Source of the DNA: Rhytidiadelphus loreus
Taxonomy: Eukaryota > Streptophyta > Bryopsida > Hypnales > Hylocomiaceae
Reading direction: 5' to 3'
Assembly (NCBI GenBank): GCA_947034895.1
Contig: OX344765.1
Coordinates: 28,339,001 to 28,403,000 of the forward strand
DNA: 64,000 bases
This document shows, piece after piece, positions 11,720 to 23,354 of the stretch (position 1 is the first letter of the stretch; every line of letters starts with the position of its first letter). A model generated the notes under the pieces. The model had not been told where the DNA came from, searched no databases, and saw nothing but the letters and a program-made list of their open reading frames with translations. Both the position numbers and the translations under genes were made by a program.

Positions 11720-14700
11720 ATGATTCTAGAAGACCAATGCAGCTCTAGTGCCCACCTTGTCAATGAAAAATCTACATTTACAAAACAAATAAGTGATAAC
11801 GAGGTTTTAGAATACCTGACCTTACCTTTGTCGATGCTGCAGCTCGCCAGGGATGACTTGCCGCCCCGACGCAGTGACCGCCTGCAGCAACAACGGGAGG
11901 AACAACAGCTTGCAGGAGAGACAACTACCGTAGAGCTTAGTGACCCGACGGACTCCTCCTCCGACGATCCGCCCGAAGATTGTCCTCCTTCGATCGAGGG
12001 TTGTCCTGCTTCGACGACCTTCCACGACATGCGCATTGGCTCCCCCGATGCAAACCTCTTCGGAAGCCAAGAGGAAGACGACGAAATACTAGCAGCAGCA
12101 AGAGATTCCAGTTGCCAAGGATACTCAAATGATTCTGAAGATGAGGAAGAAGACTTTGGGGAGTCAGTGGAAGGACTCTTCTGGCCCCGCGAACTCCTGC
12201 ACTCACAAACTTCATTGGCTAGCACACACCGCAAGAGAAGGAAACCACGGCGCGAGAGAGTGGACGGAACACAAAGCGCGCTTCATTTTGAAAATTTTCA
12301 ATCACAGCCTGGATTGCCGCAACCCTGGAGCCCAGGCAGCAACTATGCATGGCGTGATGGGGGGGAAAGCGATGGACATCGGACGGAGATGGATGGACAA
12401 CATGCGGGACCATCGGACAACTGGATGGAACACCAGCTCGACATAGAGCCGTTGCAAGGAAGGGAGAGATTGGTTGACGTGGAACCTCAACCAGTACAAG
12501 CTACCCCACCCACAGTAGGAGTTCGAGTTCATGATCATGGCCAATACCAAGAGGGACCCCTGTGAGTACCTAAACCTCAGTTCAGTTAGAAACCTTAGGA
12601 ATTTTGTGAGCAAGTAATATTACAATGGTCAAGTTTTGATACTTTCTGGTTGGCAACTGTAAGTAGTTTCCAATGCACTAAAAATAGTGACAAATGGATG
12701 CAATGTATAAATCATTTCAAGTAAATATTATAAAATGTTTTAAAATTTTATTTACATCTTCAGGTTTGGTGGGTAGGCAAAGTGATGATGGTAATTTCAG
12801 ACTACATTGTATGGTCAACAGATGCTGAATTTACATTTATATACAATTTGAACTCGCATATGTACTCAAACAAACACATGATGGTACTTGTAGGCAAAAC
12901 TATGATTCTTTTTTATTGTTATTGAATAATTCTAGTGTCCATGCACATTTTGAATTTGACTATATCCATAAACTAATGATGGTAGTTTTAGACTATAATT
13001 TATGATTGTAAGTTTCAAAACATATTCCTAGGATTTATGTACATTTTGAATTTGAATTTGAATTTGGTCACAAACTCATGATGGGAATGTTAGGCTAAAC
13101 TTTGTAGTTGTAAATAATATGTAATGTTTTTAGAGTCCATGCACATATTGAATTTCTCTATGTCCACAAACTATTGATGGTAGTTTTAGATTAGAATTTA
13201 TGATTGTAAGTTTCAAAACATATTCCTAGGATTTATATACATTTTGAATTTGAATTTGGTCACAAACTCATGATGGAAATGTTAGGCTAAACTTTGTAGT
13301 TGTAAATAATATGTAATGTTTTTAGAGTCCTTACACTTATTGAATTTCTCTATGTCCACAAACTATTGATGGTAGTTTTAGATTAGAATTTATGATTGTA
13401 AGTTTCAAAACATATTCCTAGGATTTATGTACATTTTGAATTTGAATTTGGTCACAAACTCATGATGGAAATGTTAGGCTAAACTTTGTAGTTGTAAATA
13501 ATATGTAATGTTTTTAGAGTCCTTACACTTATTGAATTTCTCTATGTCCACAAACTATTGATGGTAGTTTTAGATTAGAATTTATGATTGTAAGTTTCAA
13601 AACATATTCCTAGGATTTATGTACATTTTGAATTTGAATTTGAATTTGGTCACAAACTCATGATGGAAATGTTAGGCTAAACTTTGTAGTTGTAAATAAT
13701 ATGTAATGTTTTTAGAGTCCATGCACATATTGAATTTCACTATGCCCATAAACTATTGATGGTGGTGTTAGGTTTAACTTTGTGGTTGGAAGTGTTATAA
13801 ATTTTTTTATAGTTTTCATGGCCTTGTTGAATTTGAATTTGGTCACATATTAATGATAGAGGTTATAGAGTACACTTTGTAGGTGTAATTATTGTAATTT
13901 TTTTATAGTTTTCATGGCGATGTAGAATTTGAATTTGGTTACATGATAATGATGGAGGTTGTAGATTACACTTTGTTGGTGTCATTGTTGTACAAAAGTT
14001 TATACTAATCTTGGCGAATTTGAAAATGAATTTGGTCACTCACTATTGATGATGGTTTTAGACTACAAATTGTAGGTGTAAAGGTTATAAATCATTTTTA
14101 CATTTCTCATGTCTATATTGAATTGGAAATTTGTTTATAACTAATGATGGTGGTTTCAGAGAGGGTGGGATTCTAGATGCTCCTGATTTGTATTATGGCT
14201 TGGAGACTGAAGACGACATCAATGTGCACGAGGCTTGTGATTATTGGGCAAATGATGAGTTTCCGGAGGAAGATATGGCAACAAACGAGGTACAAGTCAA
14301 TCCTCGTACAATGCAAGAGAGAGTGAGGGTTCAGAGGAGGAGGGTGGGCAATGCTGCTTCAATGTTGGACAATTCATCGGAGAGTGGGGATGCATATGAT
14401 GGGGGTGAAAGTAGCAACGGTGGGGACCCGGACAATCCATATGGGGTGAAACATATGTTTCGCGACTCGACATGGTCCCGATCAAATTTTACTTTTTCAC
14501 CGACTCCAATACCATTTCTAGGTGCACGGGGGCCTACAAGAGTGCACTATAAAATGCCAACCTTCATGCAGTTGTTTACGTTATTTTGGCCCTACACTCT
14601 CTTGCGTAAGATAGTGGTAGAGAGTAATCGGTATGCAACTACACCGGATGAGCACGGAAAAACAAGGGGGGGACAAGGATGGATACCTCTCACAGTGGCA

Positions 14701-16002
14701 ACTTTGAAGGCCTATTTAGCAGCCCGCATCTATATGGGATTGAAAAAACAACCGAACATGAGGACATACTGGAGCAAAGAAGGGTCTTTTTTTCATTGTC
14801 CCCGGATTTCTAAATTATTGTCTAGGAAGAGATTTGAAGCGATAACAAGATGTTTACATGTAACAAACCCCTCTACCTATGTTGGGGATAGAAACATGCC
14901 CGGTTATGACAAGATGGGTCAAGTGCGTTGGCTTGTGCATGAAATTAGGGATGGTTTCAAACGAGAATGGATGTTGGGCAAGTTCCTTACAATAGACGAA
15001 ATGATGATACGGTATAAAGGTTCTTATTGCCCCGCTAGGCAATATATGCCCAAAAAGCCACAGAAATGGGGCATCAAAGTTTGGTGCTTGGCAGATTCTG
15101 CATCCAAATATGTTTTTAACTTTGAAATCTATTGTGGGGCTAATCATGAAGGAGTAGAAGAAATACCACCGGTACGTGTAGAAGCAAGTGTGGCATACAA
15201 CGTGGTAATGCGATTATTGAATGGACAAGAAAGAAAAGGGCATGTAGTTGTCACGGACAACTACTTCTCGAGTGTTGGATTATTTATGGAGTTGGCTGCA
15301 ATGCAAATCTATGCTACCGGTACTATGAGGTCAAATCGGGTGGGCCTACCTTTGGACTTGAAAAAGCTTGGGAATTGGACCAATTCTCTTCAAGGTACAT
15401 TATCATGGAAAATGCATGACTCTCGTGGCATTGCATGTGTCATGTGGAAAGACAAGCGCCCAGTTCTTCTTATTTCTACTCATGCATTGCCTATTCAGTT
15501 TCCATGTGTACCGGTACCAACGGTTCCACGTAGAAATGGGGCAAGAAGAGACCCAATACAAACTTCTCCTATGCATTTGGAGTACACCACCCACATGAGG
15601 GGGGTGGATGTGGCGGACCAATTGAGAGCTTCATATTCAAGCCAAACGCGGTCACACAAGTGGTGGCACCGAGTTTTTTACTTCTTATTGGACACAACGG
15701 TGGTCAATATGTATGTAATCTACCTTAGTCTTTTGCAAAACCGTCGTCATCAAAGGAAACCAATTTCTCACCTTCAATTCAAGGCCGATTTGTGTGATGC
15801 TCTCACACAAAATTGGCGTGGTCGGGGAACCGATGTTGATGAAGAAGAAGATCCACGGCCCCACATGCCCACTACTAGTCGATTGAGGCGTCCTTGTGTG
15901 ACATGCGGTGACCCAAAATGTAGCTACTATTGTCGGGCTTGCAATCGCATTTTTTTATGCCTAAACCGGGGATGTTTTGAAGAGTACCATTATGGCCCCT
16001 GA
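11720..16002 (+). CDS. piggyBac-type transposase (two coding exons)
   Basis: Proposed exons 11720-12561 and 14160-16002 give about 894 residues; the donor GTGAGT at 12562 and acceptor TTTCAG at 14154-14159 join in phase. The first exon is acidic and Ser-rich (SDSE-like runs), as in N-termini of this family. The second exon alone holds the whole DDE_Tnp_1_7 domain. The catalytic aspartates appear in LTIDEMMIRYKG, VVTDNYFSSVGLF and HMRGVDVADQL, followed by SHKWWHRVFYFLLD. The C-terminus has a Cys-rich zinc-binding tail (CVTCGDPKCSYYCRACNRIF and on to CFEEYH), typical of piggyBac and PGBD4. The enzyme would cut and paste at TTAA in the nucleus. No stop or frameshift interrupts the catalytic exon, so the gene may be functional. 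At over 890 residues it is longer than usual for the family (about 550-650). An upstream frame (10725-11658) may add more. Confidence 0.88.
12740..14159 (+). repeat. Satellite-like tandem array forming the transposase intron
   Basis: The intron 12562-14159 is mostly a tandem array. The higher-order unit is 192-198 bp, with starts near 12933, 13131, 13323, 13515 and 13713. Each unit is built of two roughly 97-bp half-units sharing TTTTGAATTTGAATTTGG-type and ACTATTGATGGTAGTTTTAG-type blocks. From about 13790 to 14159 only single decayed half-units continue. The repeat block GATGGTRGTTTYAG closely matches the splice acceptor used at 14159, so the last repeat itself supplies the 3' splice site. 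Internal length change of 6 bp comes from an extra GAATTT. Confidence 0.9.
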
Positions 16003-16620
16003 CATCGCAATAGAAGGAACCACGTCCAAAGAGTATAAGGTGAATTCAATGTTCTTTTGGTGCTTATTATTAGATCCATGCTTTCAAACTATTACACGTC
16101 TTCTTACCATGAATATTGTTGCCTTGAAGCCTACTCTTTCTTTTTATTTTCTTATCTTTTTCTTAGTATACCTTTTTTTAGCCTAAACCTTGACATGTCT
16201 TAGTGTTTTTATTTCATACCCTTTTTGTTTCCTTCCCTTTTTATTTATTTTTTGGCTTCTTATTTTCTTACCTTTTGATGCCCTAAGCCTCATTGTTCCC
16301 TACCCTCTTTTTTTGATCCCTTATTTTTTCTAACCTCCTTCTATTTTCTTATTTTGTTTCTTCTAAGTCCTTTTTTTCCTTGAACATTTTTTTAATTTCC
16401 TATACCCTTTCCTTTTTTTTAACCTTTTTTTTCCTATATCCTTTTTTCTGTTCTAAACCTTTTTTTTTCTGAAACCTTATTTGGTGAGCCCTTTTTTTCC
16501 AAATCTTTTTATTTACTTTGTAAACTTTTTTTTTGTAAAACCTTTTTTTCTAACCCCTTTTTATATACTAAACTTTTTTTATTTCCTTAGCTTTTTAGTA
16601 GACAACTCAAACATGTCAAT
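16003..16620 (+). other. Pyrimidine-rich 3' region downstream of the transposase
   Basis: The + strand is extremely T/C-rich, with many irregular repeats of the form CCTTTTTTTCC and CTTATTTTCTTACC between about 16130 and 16600. It would be the 3' untranslated region or subterminal DNA of the piggyBac element. No coding signal. Confidence 0.6.
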
Positions 16621-16720
16621 TGCATTAGCTTACCATCGTTGCTTCAGTGCTGGTCCAGATGAAAAGAGTTTGGGTGCTGCTGAAGGGAATGCTCAGGTGG
16701 AGGGAACAAGACTTGCGGAC

Positions 16721-16783
16721 ACTTGGGAGTGTACATCGGGAACTTGGGAGCGTACATCGGGAACTTGGGAGCAGGAATGGGGA
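16721..16783 (+). repeat. 21-bp tandem repeat, three copies
   Basis: Unit ACTTGGGAGYGTACATCGGGA is repeated at 16721, 16742 and, diverged, 16763. A multiple of three, it encodes a seven-residue repeat (LGSVHRE) in one short open frame, but no gene is otherwise supported here. Confidence 0.8.
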
Positions 16784-16873
16784 ACGCCAATTGGGCGGAT
16801 GCCATTTGGAAAGCCTCCTACCCCACTCCTGCCCCCACTTGGCATGGCAGCTTACCCTGCCTCCTGAATGGTA

Positions 16874-16904
16874 GGGGAGGTGGGAAGAATGGTAGGGGGA
16901 GGGG
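16874..16904 (+). other. G-rich motif with G-quadruplex potential
   Basis: Four runs of three or more G (GGGG, GGG, GGGGG, GGGG) lie within 31 bp on the + strand, separated by loops of 4, 10 and 1 bases. It lies in a GC-rich island (16780-16990) in the right part of the piggyBac element. Formation of a quadruplex is inference from the pattern only. Confidence 0.5.
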
Positions 16905-17628
16905 TCCTTTCAAATGGCAGGGAAGGCCCCCCCGAATGGCAGGGAAGGGCATTGGGACAACCGCCCAGAGCAAGTATTTGTCAGCTCGCCCGTTGTGGGA
17001 GTGAGAAGCACCCAGCATGAGTTGCTTGCCCAAAACTCTGAAGCTTGCACAGAACACAGGGGCTTCATTTTTAGTGCCACATTTTGAGTTTTTTATATTT
17101 TGTAGGAAAGACAATTCCTTTGCATGAAGTAGGTAGATTTCCTTGTATCCACCGTTCAGATTTTAGATTGGACCTATTTTGAAATTTGAATCATTGATGG
17201 AAAAAATGACAATGTAAACAAATTTTGCAAAACCTATGTGTACAATCATATTGTTTTCTATATGTTCTACAAGTGAAAAGATGGTGAATTTTTTTGAGCA
17301 TGATCCTAACTCATATAAGTACCCTAATCCAAGGAGTAACCATGAAAATGAAATTCTGTACATGTGTAATTCAACAGTCGAAGTGCAGCTGCCCGGAATT
17401 TTCACACTGAAAAAAAAAGCAATTTGAACTTTGCACCATTAGATCTCATTGAGATCGATGAATCTATTGTTGAAAATTGGTAGGTTCCTAAATTATAAAG
17501 ACAAGTTCAAGATCCTACGGTTGGAAACTATTTTTTTTTGGTCTTCTAGTGTCCACTCCTCACATTCCCCCAACACCCCTATTTTGACTACTTTCTTCTA
17601 AATCACCTCCAAACCATTTAGGGGTTAA

Positions 17629-20300
17629 GAGTGTGTTTAGAATTGATTTGGTTGAGTCTAGGCCATCAACAAACTCAATTTTGAATTGGAAAACTAGTTT
17701 TGAAATCATAAGTTTGTGATCTACACAAATCAATTTGTGATCTTCACATACTAAGTTAAGTCCAAGTTGTTAAACACTCACACATTTTGAGACTAAGAGT
17801 AAGTGAGACATCATAACTAATTAACATGCATGTTCTCTCAAATCAAGCATTCAAAATTCTAACAAGAAAATGGAAGAGAAGTTGAAAAGACAAATAAAAT
17901 AATTTTAGAAGTTGAGAAGTTGGAGTGTTGGAAAGAAAAGGAGAAAATTAGCAACTAGATATTTTCACTACATTTAATGAGGTTTGACCCTAATGATTTG
18001 GTTGGAAAATTTGATTCCTTACACTATTCATTTAATTTGTTGGTTAGTCATTAAATTGGATTCCATTAGAGGTTAGTAGGCTAGGATTTTGATTAATATT
18101 GTTTTATTAGGCCTATTAAGCCAAATAGAAAAAGACAAAATCAAATTAAAACCCTTAAAATAATAGGAAAAATTTGATAAAGAACTTAGGGATAAGATTC
18201 TAAAGATTCAATTGATTTAGAACCTATTAGGAAAAATCTGGTATTCAAAATAAAAGGGATTATTCAAAATACTTTAAAAACTAACAAAGTTCTATAGGAA
18301 TTAGCATGGTAAGAATTAGAAGGGAAAAAACATTCAAAAAGGGTTTTAAAGCTTAAATTCTTTCTATTATTTTAGATGTAACAAAGCCATACATACATGA
18401 TGGAGGGCAATGACTATTGTACTATGAAACGATTATGATTGTAGTTTGTGAGATGGGCCCATGTCATCTATTGATGGAGAGGTATGTTAATTTAATTATC
18501 TTTTTTTTATTTTTTTCAATTTATGTAGAATAGAAGTGGGAAGTTGATAGTAGAATTGGATGAGAATTTAGTAATTTTATCCAAAGGAATCTTAAAAGGA
18601 AATTGAAAATCTAATAATAATTTAGAAGTTAAAGGTAAAAGTATAACTCAATTTACTTGGTTAGGCTAGAAGTAATTTGTGGATGAAGTTTTAAATTATT
18701 GATTAAAGGTAATTAGAAGATAATTAAGGAAAATCTTTTGAAAGCCACTAAAGAATATTTTAACATTTAAATAACTTTAATATCTTTTAAAGATTCCAAA
18801 ACCAATTTACACTTAAAAACTAATTCATTCTTAAAGAAGATAAAGGTGGATGAAGTTTGAACCTTAGTTTGGATGAAGTATTTTATTCTTGATTAAAATA
18901 GGTTAAGTTTCAGATTTAATAAATATAATTAATTAGGGAATAAATACTAAAATTTGGATTGAGTTTTAGTTAGTTTACTATTAGAATGTGATAGTTGAAG
19001 TTGTCTAGGCTAGTTTAGAGTTAGAACTTCATCCCTTGATATCTTTTGCTAGAAAAGTTCAAATTTAGTTTATTTTACCATTCTAGAAACCAAAATTTAT
19101 ACTCAGCATGTTACGCTAAGTTAGGTTTTTGTTTGATTTAGGGTTCATTTTCAAGTTCAACACTTGGCTTGGTTAGCCAAAGGCCCTGGATTTCTAACAT
19201 TTAGAGTTGAGTGTTTTGAATGATTTAGAGTTGTTTTGGGTTAAAGGATATTACAAATAGAGTGTCTATTGCTTAGAAGGCGTGAATTGGATTAGACTTA
19301 GGCACCCCTAGGATTACTTACCAAAAAGCCATAAGAACCCATGTGTACGTTTTAAGTCAAAGGGTGGAGTTAAAATCATTGACATCAATTGGTGTAGTTA
19401 AGTCAAAAGTAGGAATCGTGGTTAAAGTAGAATTCCAGACCTCATTTAGGTAGTGTAGAATAACTTTTTTCAGAAAACTTTGAACCAAGTTAATGTGGAA
19501 AATCAATCTAACTTTAATCTCCAAAAATTCGTTTGAGATTTTGAGCCTCCAATCAAAAGTTATGGAGAGGGGTTGGAAGGGACATTTTCTTTGACAATTT
19601 CAAACATCTTCTACGAAATTTATCCATAACCTTTTATTGAAGTCTTGAAATATCAAACGGATTTTTGGAGATGAAATTTGGCGTGATTTAAGAACTTGTT
19701 TTAGTTCAAAGATTTATGAAAAAAGTTATTCTACTATGCCAAAATCAGTTTTAAAATTCTTTTTTGCACACAATTCCTACGTTTTAACAATGAATGGTTA
19801 AGCACTCATCTTCAAATTATCACGTGCCCTTTAAGGATTCATGATGGACAATGAATTTCATTATTAAAACAACCTCTCCACCCTTTATATTCATTGAATG
19901 TCAATGAAGTCCACCTTGCTATCTGAAAATTTCTTAATGGTAAATGGTCATTTGATATTATTATAGACTTTTTTTTGCTAACATTGGCATAGATTTTGTT
20001 TTTTTACAACATCTTGGTTATTCAATTTATGATAGATTCGACAATTTCTCTTATTCATTTTATTTATTTACTCGCTTACTTTTGAATAATTATTGTTTGT
20101 CCACCTTACCTTACTACTACCGATATGTAGGAAAATGAAAATGATGTTTAGAAGATTGTTGAATCAACTGAGCACATTTTTTTGGGTCATCAATACAATT
20201 ATGTAGATTGTTGTTTAGAAGATTGCTACATCAACAAAGTCCAAAAGTAAATTGTTGTAATCAACACAAATGTATTGAATTTTTGTTGATTAAGGCCCCA
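17629..20300. other. AT-rich intergenic DNA with a foldback
   Basis: Beyond the piggyBac right end I see no gene. The sequence is AT-rich with only short frames. A large imperfect foldback at 19362-19893 is listed separately. Confidence 0.6.
19362..19893. repeat. Large imperfect foldback element
   Basis: The left side (AAGGGTGGAG near 19362, GTAGAATAACTTTTTTCA near 19457, CTCCAAAAATTCGTTTGA near 19521) is mirrored as reverse complement on the right (CTCCACCCTTT near 19885, TGAAAAAAGTTATTCTAC near 19717, TCAAACGGATTTTTGGAG near 19653). Arms are about 200 bp and roughly 75 percent alike, with a 50-bp centre. It is an old non-autonomous foldback; the superfamily is unknown. Confidence 0.7.
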
Positions 20301-20313
20301 TTTTCTTGTAGTG
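20301..20313. mobile_element. Isolated CACTA-type terminus
   Basis: TTTTCTTGTAGTG, the reverse complement of CACTACAAGAAAA, is a typical CACTA (EnSpm) end. It directly abuts the gypsy relic, so a CACTA element probably inserted in or next to it. I could not find the matching left end upstream, so the element is incomplete or its left end has decayed. Confidence 0.5.
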
Positions 20314-20319
20314 TAATCA

Positions 20320-22720
20320 AAAACAACATAGAGCTCATTTGCTGGAGGTTTTTGTTGAACTAAAGCTTCACAATTTAAAACTACATCCACGCAAATGTAA
20401 GTTTTATTATGATTGTGTGGAGTACTTAGGTTACATGATATATCCTGGTGAATTGGGAGTAGAGTGGAGGTGATGATTTCTATTCAAAGGTCAAAAAATG
20501 TGAGTAGATTGTAGGCATTTTGGGATTTGTGTAATTATTACTGGAAATTTGTAAAGATGGTTAGTGCTATCACGAAGCCATTGACTATGTTGACAATGAA
20601 TGATCAACTTTGAATGTGGGAAAATGAGCAAAAGGTCGCCTTCATGCAATTGAAGGAACGTTTAGTATAGGCACCAATATTGAGGAGGCCAATTTCTAGT
20701 AAGTCATATCAATTCCACATGAATTGGATCTCACTAGGGATTGATATACACTAGGGATTGGCATAGTATTGACTCAAATGGACAATGATGGCAAGGAGTT
20801 TGTAGTAGCTTATGCTAGTCATTCCAACAACAACAATACGGAGGCACAATATAGCTCATTCGAGGGAGAGTATTTAGCAACAATTTGGACTATTGCTCAT
20901 TTTCATTGTATTTATAGGCAATAAATTTCTATTGGTAACAAACCACCAATTGTTGAAGTGGCTAATGGAATCCAACAAGCTCATATAGAAGCTTACATGA
21001 TGGGCTCTAATATTCATGAAGTATGATTTTAAAGTTGTACACTGTGCCAGTTTGGTGAATATGGATGTTGATGGCTTGAGCTGTAATCCAAGTCTTAGCC
21101 AAGTGGACTGTACTTGGGCTCAATGGCATGTGCCACATAGAGGAGGAAGAAGATTCATTACTTGGTTGGCATTCTACCACCTACTTGAGTATTATGGTGA
21201 TGATTGGAGACACTATCGAAGAAGCCATTGTGATGATAATGGATGGGGATGGAGGTGAAGATTTTGGGGGTGCCAAGTATATTTTTAATGTTATGGAGGT
21301 GATGAAATGCTTGAAGCATGGCGAATTGACGGCCACAATATCAACCAAGGAGAGAGAGATCAAATTTTGCAATGAGCCAAGCAATTCGTGTGGGAAGGGG
21401 CTCATTCGAGTGTGGTAGGATGGCAACTAGAAGGTGGTATTGGCATTTTATGAGAGAGTGAAGTTGATTATGCATGTGCATGAGGACTTGATGCACTTTG
21501 GAGTGTGAAGGACTTACAGTTTGTTTCAAATTCATTATTGGTGGCAAGGTATGCAAATGCAAGTCTAGCAGTTGGTAGCCAAATGCATTGTATGTGATAG
21601 AGTGTAAATCATGCCCCAATGCCTCAATTACAATTGTTTACAATTGTTGCCTTGTAGTATGAACTTTGCAAGGTCATTGCGTGTGACACAATGACACAAC
21701 AAGTATGTATTGGTGATGATTAAACATTTTTTAAATGAATTGAGTTGGTGGCGTTGCCTGACAAGTTCAATGAAAAGCAACTTAATTTATTCATTTTTAT
21801 ATCATGTTTTGAATTGCTTTGGAATTCCATCAAAGGTATTGACCAACCAAGGATGTGAGTTTCTTGGTGAGTTTTAAGCCTTGTGCGAACAAATGATGAT
21901 TGATCATTGCACTACTTTGAGAGATCTTCTCAAAGCAAATGGATTGGTAGAGTGCATGGTACAAGCCATCAAAAGGGGGCTTTAGAAGTATAGCTTGAAA
22001 AAAGGACATTATAGGGATTGGGACTTGTAGATTCCATGGATAGCAATGGCCTATCAGTTTAGTAAGCAAGCCTCTCTAGCTTCTTTTTTGTCCTATTATT
22101 TATTATTTGGGTGCCATTTGGTTATACCAATGGTAATCAAACAAAATGCTAACACCGTGTTAGATAGCATAAATGATCCGAACATGTGGACATGTGTATG
22201 TGAGCTACTTGCGGAGCTGTATAAGAAGGTGATGCCAATGACTTTAGAGAACCTTTCTATTGTACAACATAGAGACACTTTGCATTATGTCACGATACAA
22301 GAAGGGGGTAATAGGCTGTAGGTGCAATGTTTTCTATCTAGAGACTATATTTATTTGCAGCAAACGGTACCAACTATACTTGACGTGACTTTGGGATGTA
22401 TTATTCTATGAGTGTGTGAGGTACTCAAGTTGGGAGTATTGCTCTTGGAGGGTCATGATGTTAAGATCTGAAAAGATTACACGTACAATTGTGTGCCATA
22501 TCACTTGCTACATGTTGATGGACGGATTGATTCTAGCTAGTGGTTCATGTATTTTAGCTGAGGACCTTGAAATGTCTGTTGTGTGGAAGTTCCCATTACA
22601 TTGCCACTTTGGTTTTATGTGATGATTGTTCTACTAGGTAGTACATAGATTGTTTGAGCGTGCCATTGCAAGAAATTTGGGTGGGCCATTGGATTTGTTT
22701 CAAATGTGTATTAGGGCGTA
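20320..22720 (+). pseudogene. Decayed Ty3/gypsy retrotransposon pol (RT end, RNase H, integrase, PHD finger)
   Basis: Translations in shifting + frames match gypsy pol in the correct order. The RT end is LKLHPRKCKF then VEYLGYMIYPGE; the connection is like LGLCNYYWKFVK and APILRRP; RNase H is like EFVVAYASHSNNN then EYLATIWTIAHF, followed by QLLKWLMESNK and a DGLS motif. The integrase zinc domain is VHEDLMHFGV to CIVCDRV near 21475-21607. The integrase core includes LTNQGCEFLGEF near 21838, then YLQQTVPTILDVTLG and CHLLHVDG near 22350-22520. Numerous stops and frameshifts break it. LTRs and gag were not found. The 5' part of RT is missing where the CACTA end abuts. The relic continues past an inserted element at 22791-23354. 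Confidence 0.8.
22573..22707 (+). pseudogene. PHD-finger module at the C-terminus of the gypsy pol relic
   Basis: A single frame of 45 codons shows the spacing C-x2-C-x11-C-x2-C-x4-Y-x2-C-x14-C-x2-C, with core LCDDC and VGHWICFKC. This is the C4HC3 PHD layout with Tyr in the His position and one in-frame TAG. PHD fingers read histone H3 tails; on an integrase such a module could steer insertion, as chromodomains do in chromoviruses (inference). Placement right after the CHLLHVDG block shows it belonged to the pol polyprotein. Confidence 0.65.
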
Positions 22721-22790
22721 GATAAGCATCTTCATCTTTATAGGGTTTTCTACTGGGTTTTCGTTGATTCTTCAAAGAAAGTCATTGAGT

Positions 22791-23354
22791 CTCGGGGAGG
22801 TCACTTAGAGTGTCCATTTGAAACCACGTGCGAACAAAACTTTGGACCCCCTATATACTTTTTGAATTTTAAATAAAACAAAATAAGAAAAATATGAATA
22901 GATTTTTCTACTTTGAAAGTTTATGTTTTGAATTATTGATATTTTTATTTGTTAATAATAATTAGTTACAAATTTTTGAAGTAAAAAGATACACTGCAAA
23001 ACTGAAAAATAACTTTCACACCCCTATATTATATAAGAAAAAATTGTCTAAAAAATGAACAAAAAATTCTTAAAAATAACTCTCTATTGAAAGCTTATTT
23101 TGAGTTGAATATTGATTCAATGGTCATCTAAATGTGTTCTCTATAATTATTTGAGTTGAAAAACATGCCATTTTAGTTCATTTTCAACCTCTTCTAGAAA
23201 TCATTTCATATTTGATTTGAGTTGGAAATTTTGGCAATAGAAATCTATAGTCATAATTAAACAATGGTCAAAATTTTAGATTGAAATTATAGTTTATTAG
23301 AAACCACTTGTTTGCACGTGGTTTGTTGTAGTAGAACTAAGTGACCTCCCCGAG
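22791..23354. mobile_element. Non-autonomous hAT-like element with 8-bp target duplication
   Basis: Ends CTCGGGGAGGTCACTTAG (left) and CTAAGTGACCTCCCCGAG (right) are perfect inverted repeats of 18 bp. Weaker pairing further in includes AAACCACGTGCGAACAAA with TTTGCACGTGGTTT. The 8-bp sequence CATTGAGT flanks both sides (22783-22790 and 23355-23362), the size expected for hAT. The 564-bp interior is AT-rich and non-coding. It interrupts the gypsy relic, so it is younger than that relic. Confidence 0.8.

Larger units (their letters stand above)
9810..17624 (+). mobile_element. Full-length piggyBac-type DNA transposon, 7.8 kb, flanked by TTAA
   Basis: TTAA is present on both sides (9806-9809 and 17625-17628). 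The ends are CCCCTAAACG on the left and, as reverse complement, CCCCTAAATG on the right. Left ends of other TTAA elements in the window begin in the same style (CCCCTTAACGCC at 62268, CCCTTTAACGACC at the 9658 end). Inside lies a transposase gene with the piggyBac catalytic triad and no disabling mutation in its main exon. The short terminal repeats plus the long subterminal arms fit the superfamily. The right arm (about 17250-17624) has diverged relatives at 46780-47155 and 50480-50704, supporting 17624 as a true element end. The left end rests on the TTAA-CCCC motif alone and is less certain. Confidence 0.8.

Noticed and set aside
11713..12234. 173-codon Ser-rich open frame on the - strand
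   Set aside because: It is the antisense shadow of the acidic, Ser/Asp-rich first transposase exon; low-complexity composition explains its length.
16647..16874. Open frame with LGSVHRE repeats
   Set aside because: Only three repeats encoded by a 21-bp tandem array; no start context or conserved remainder.
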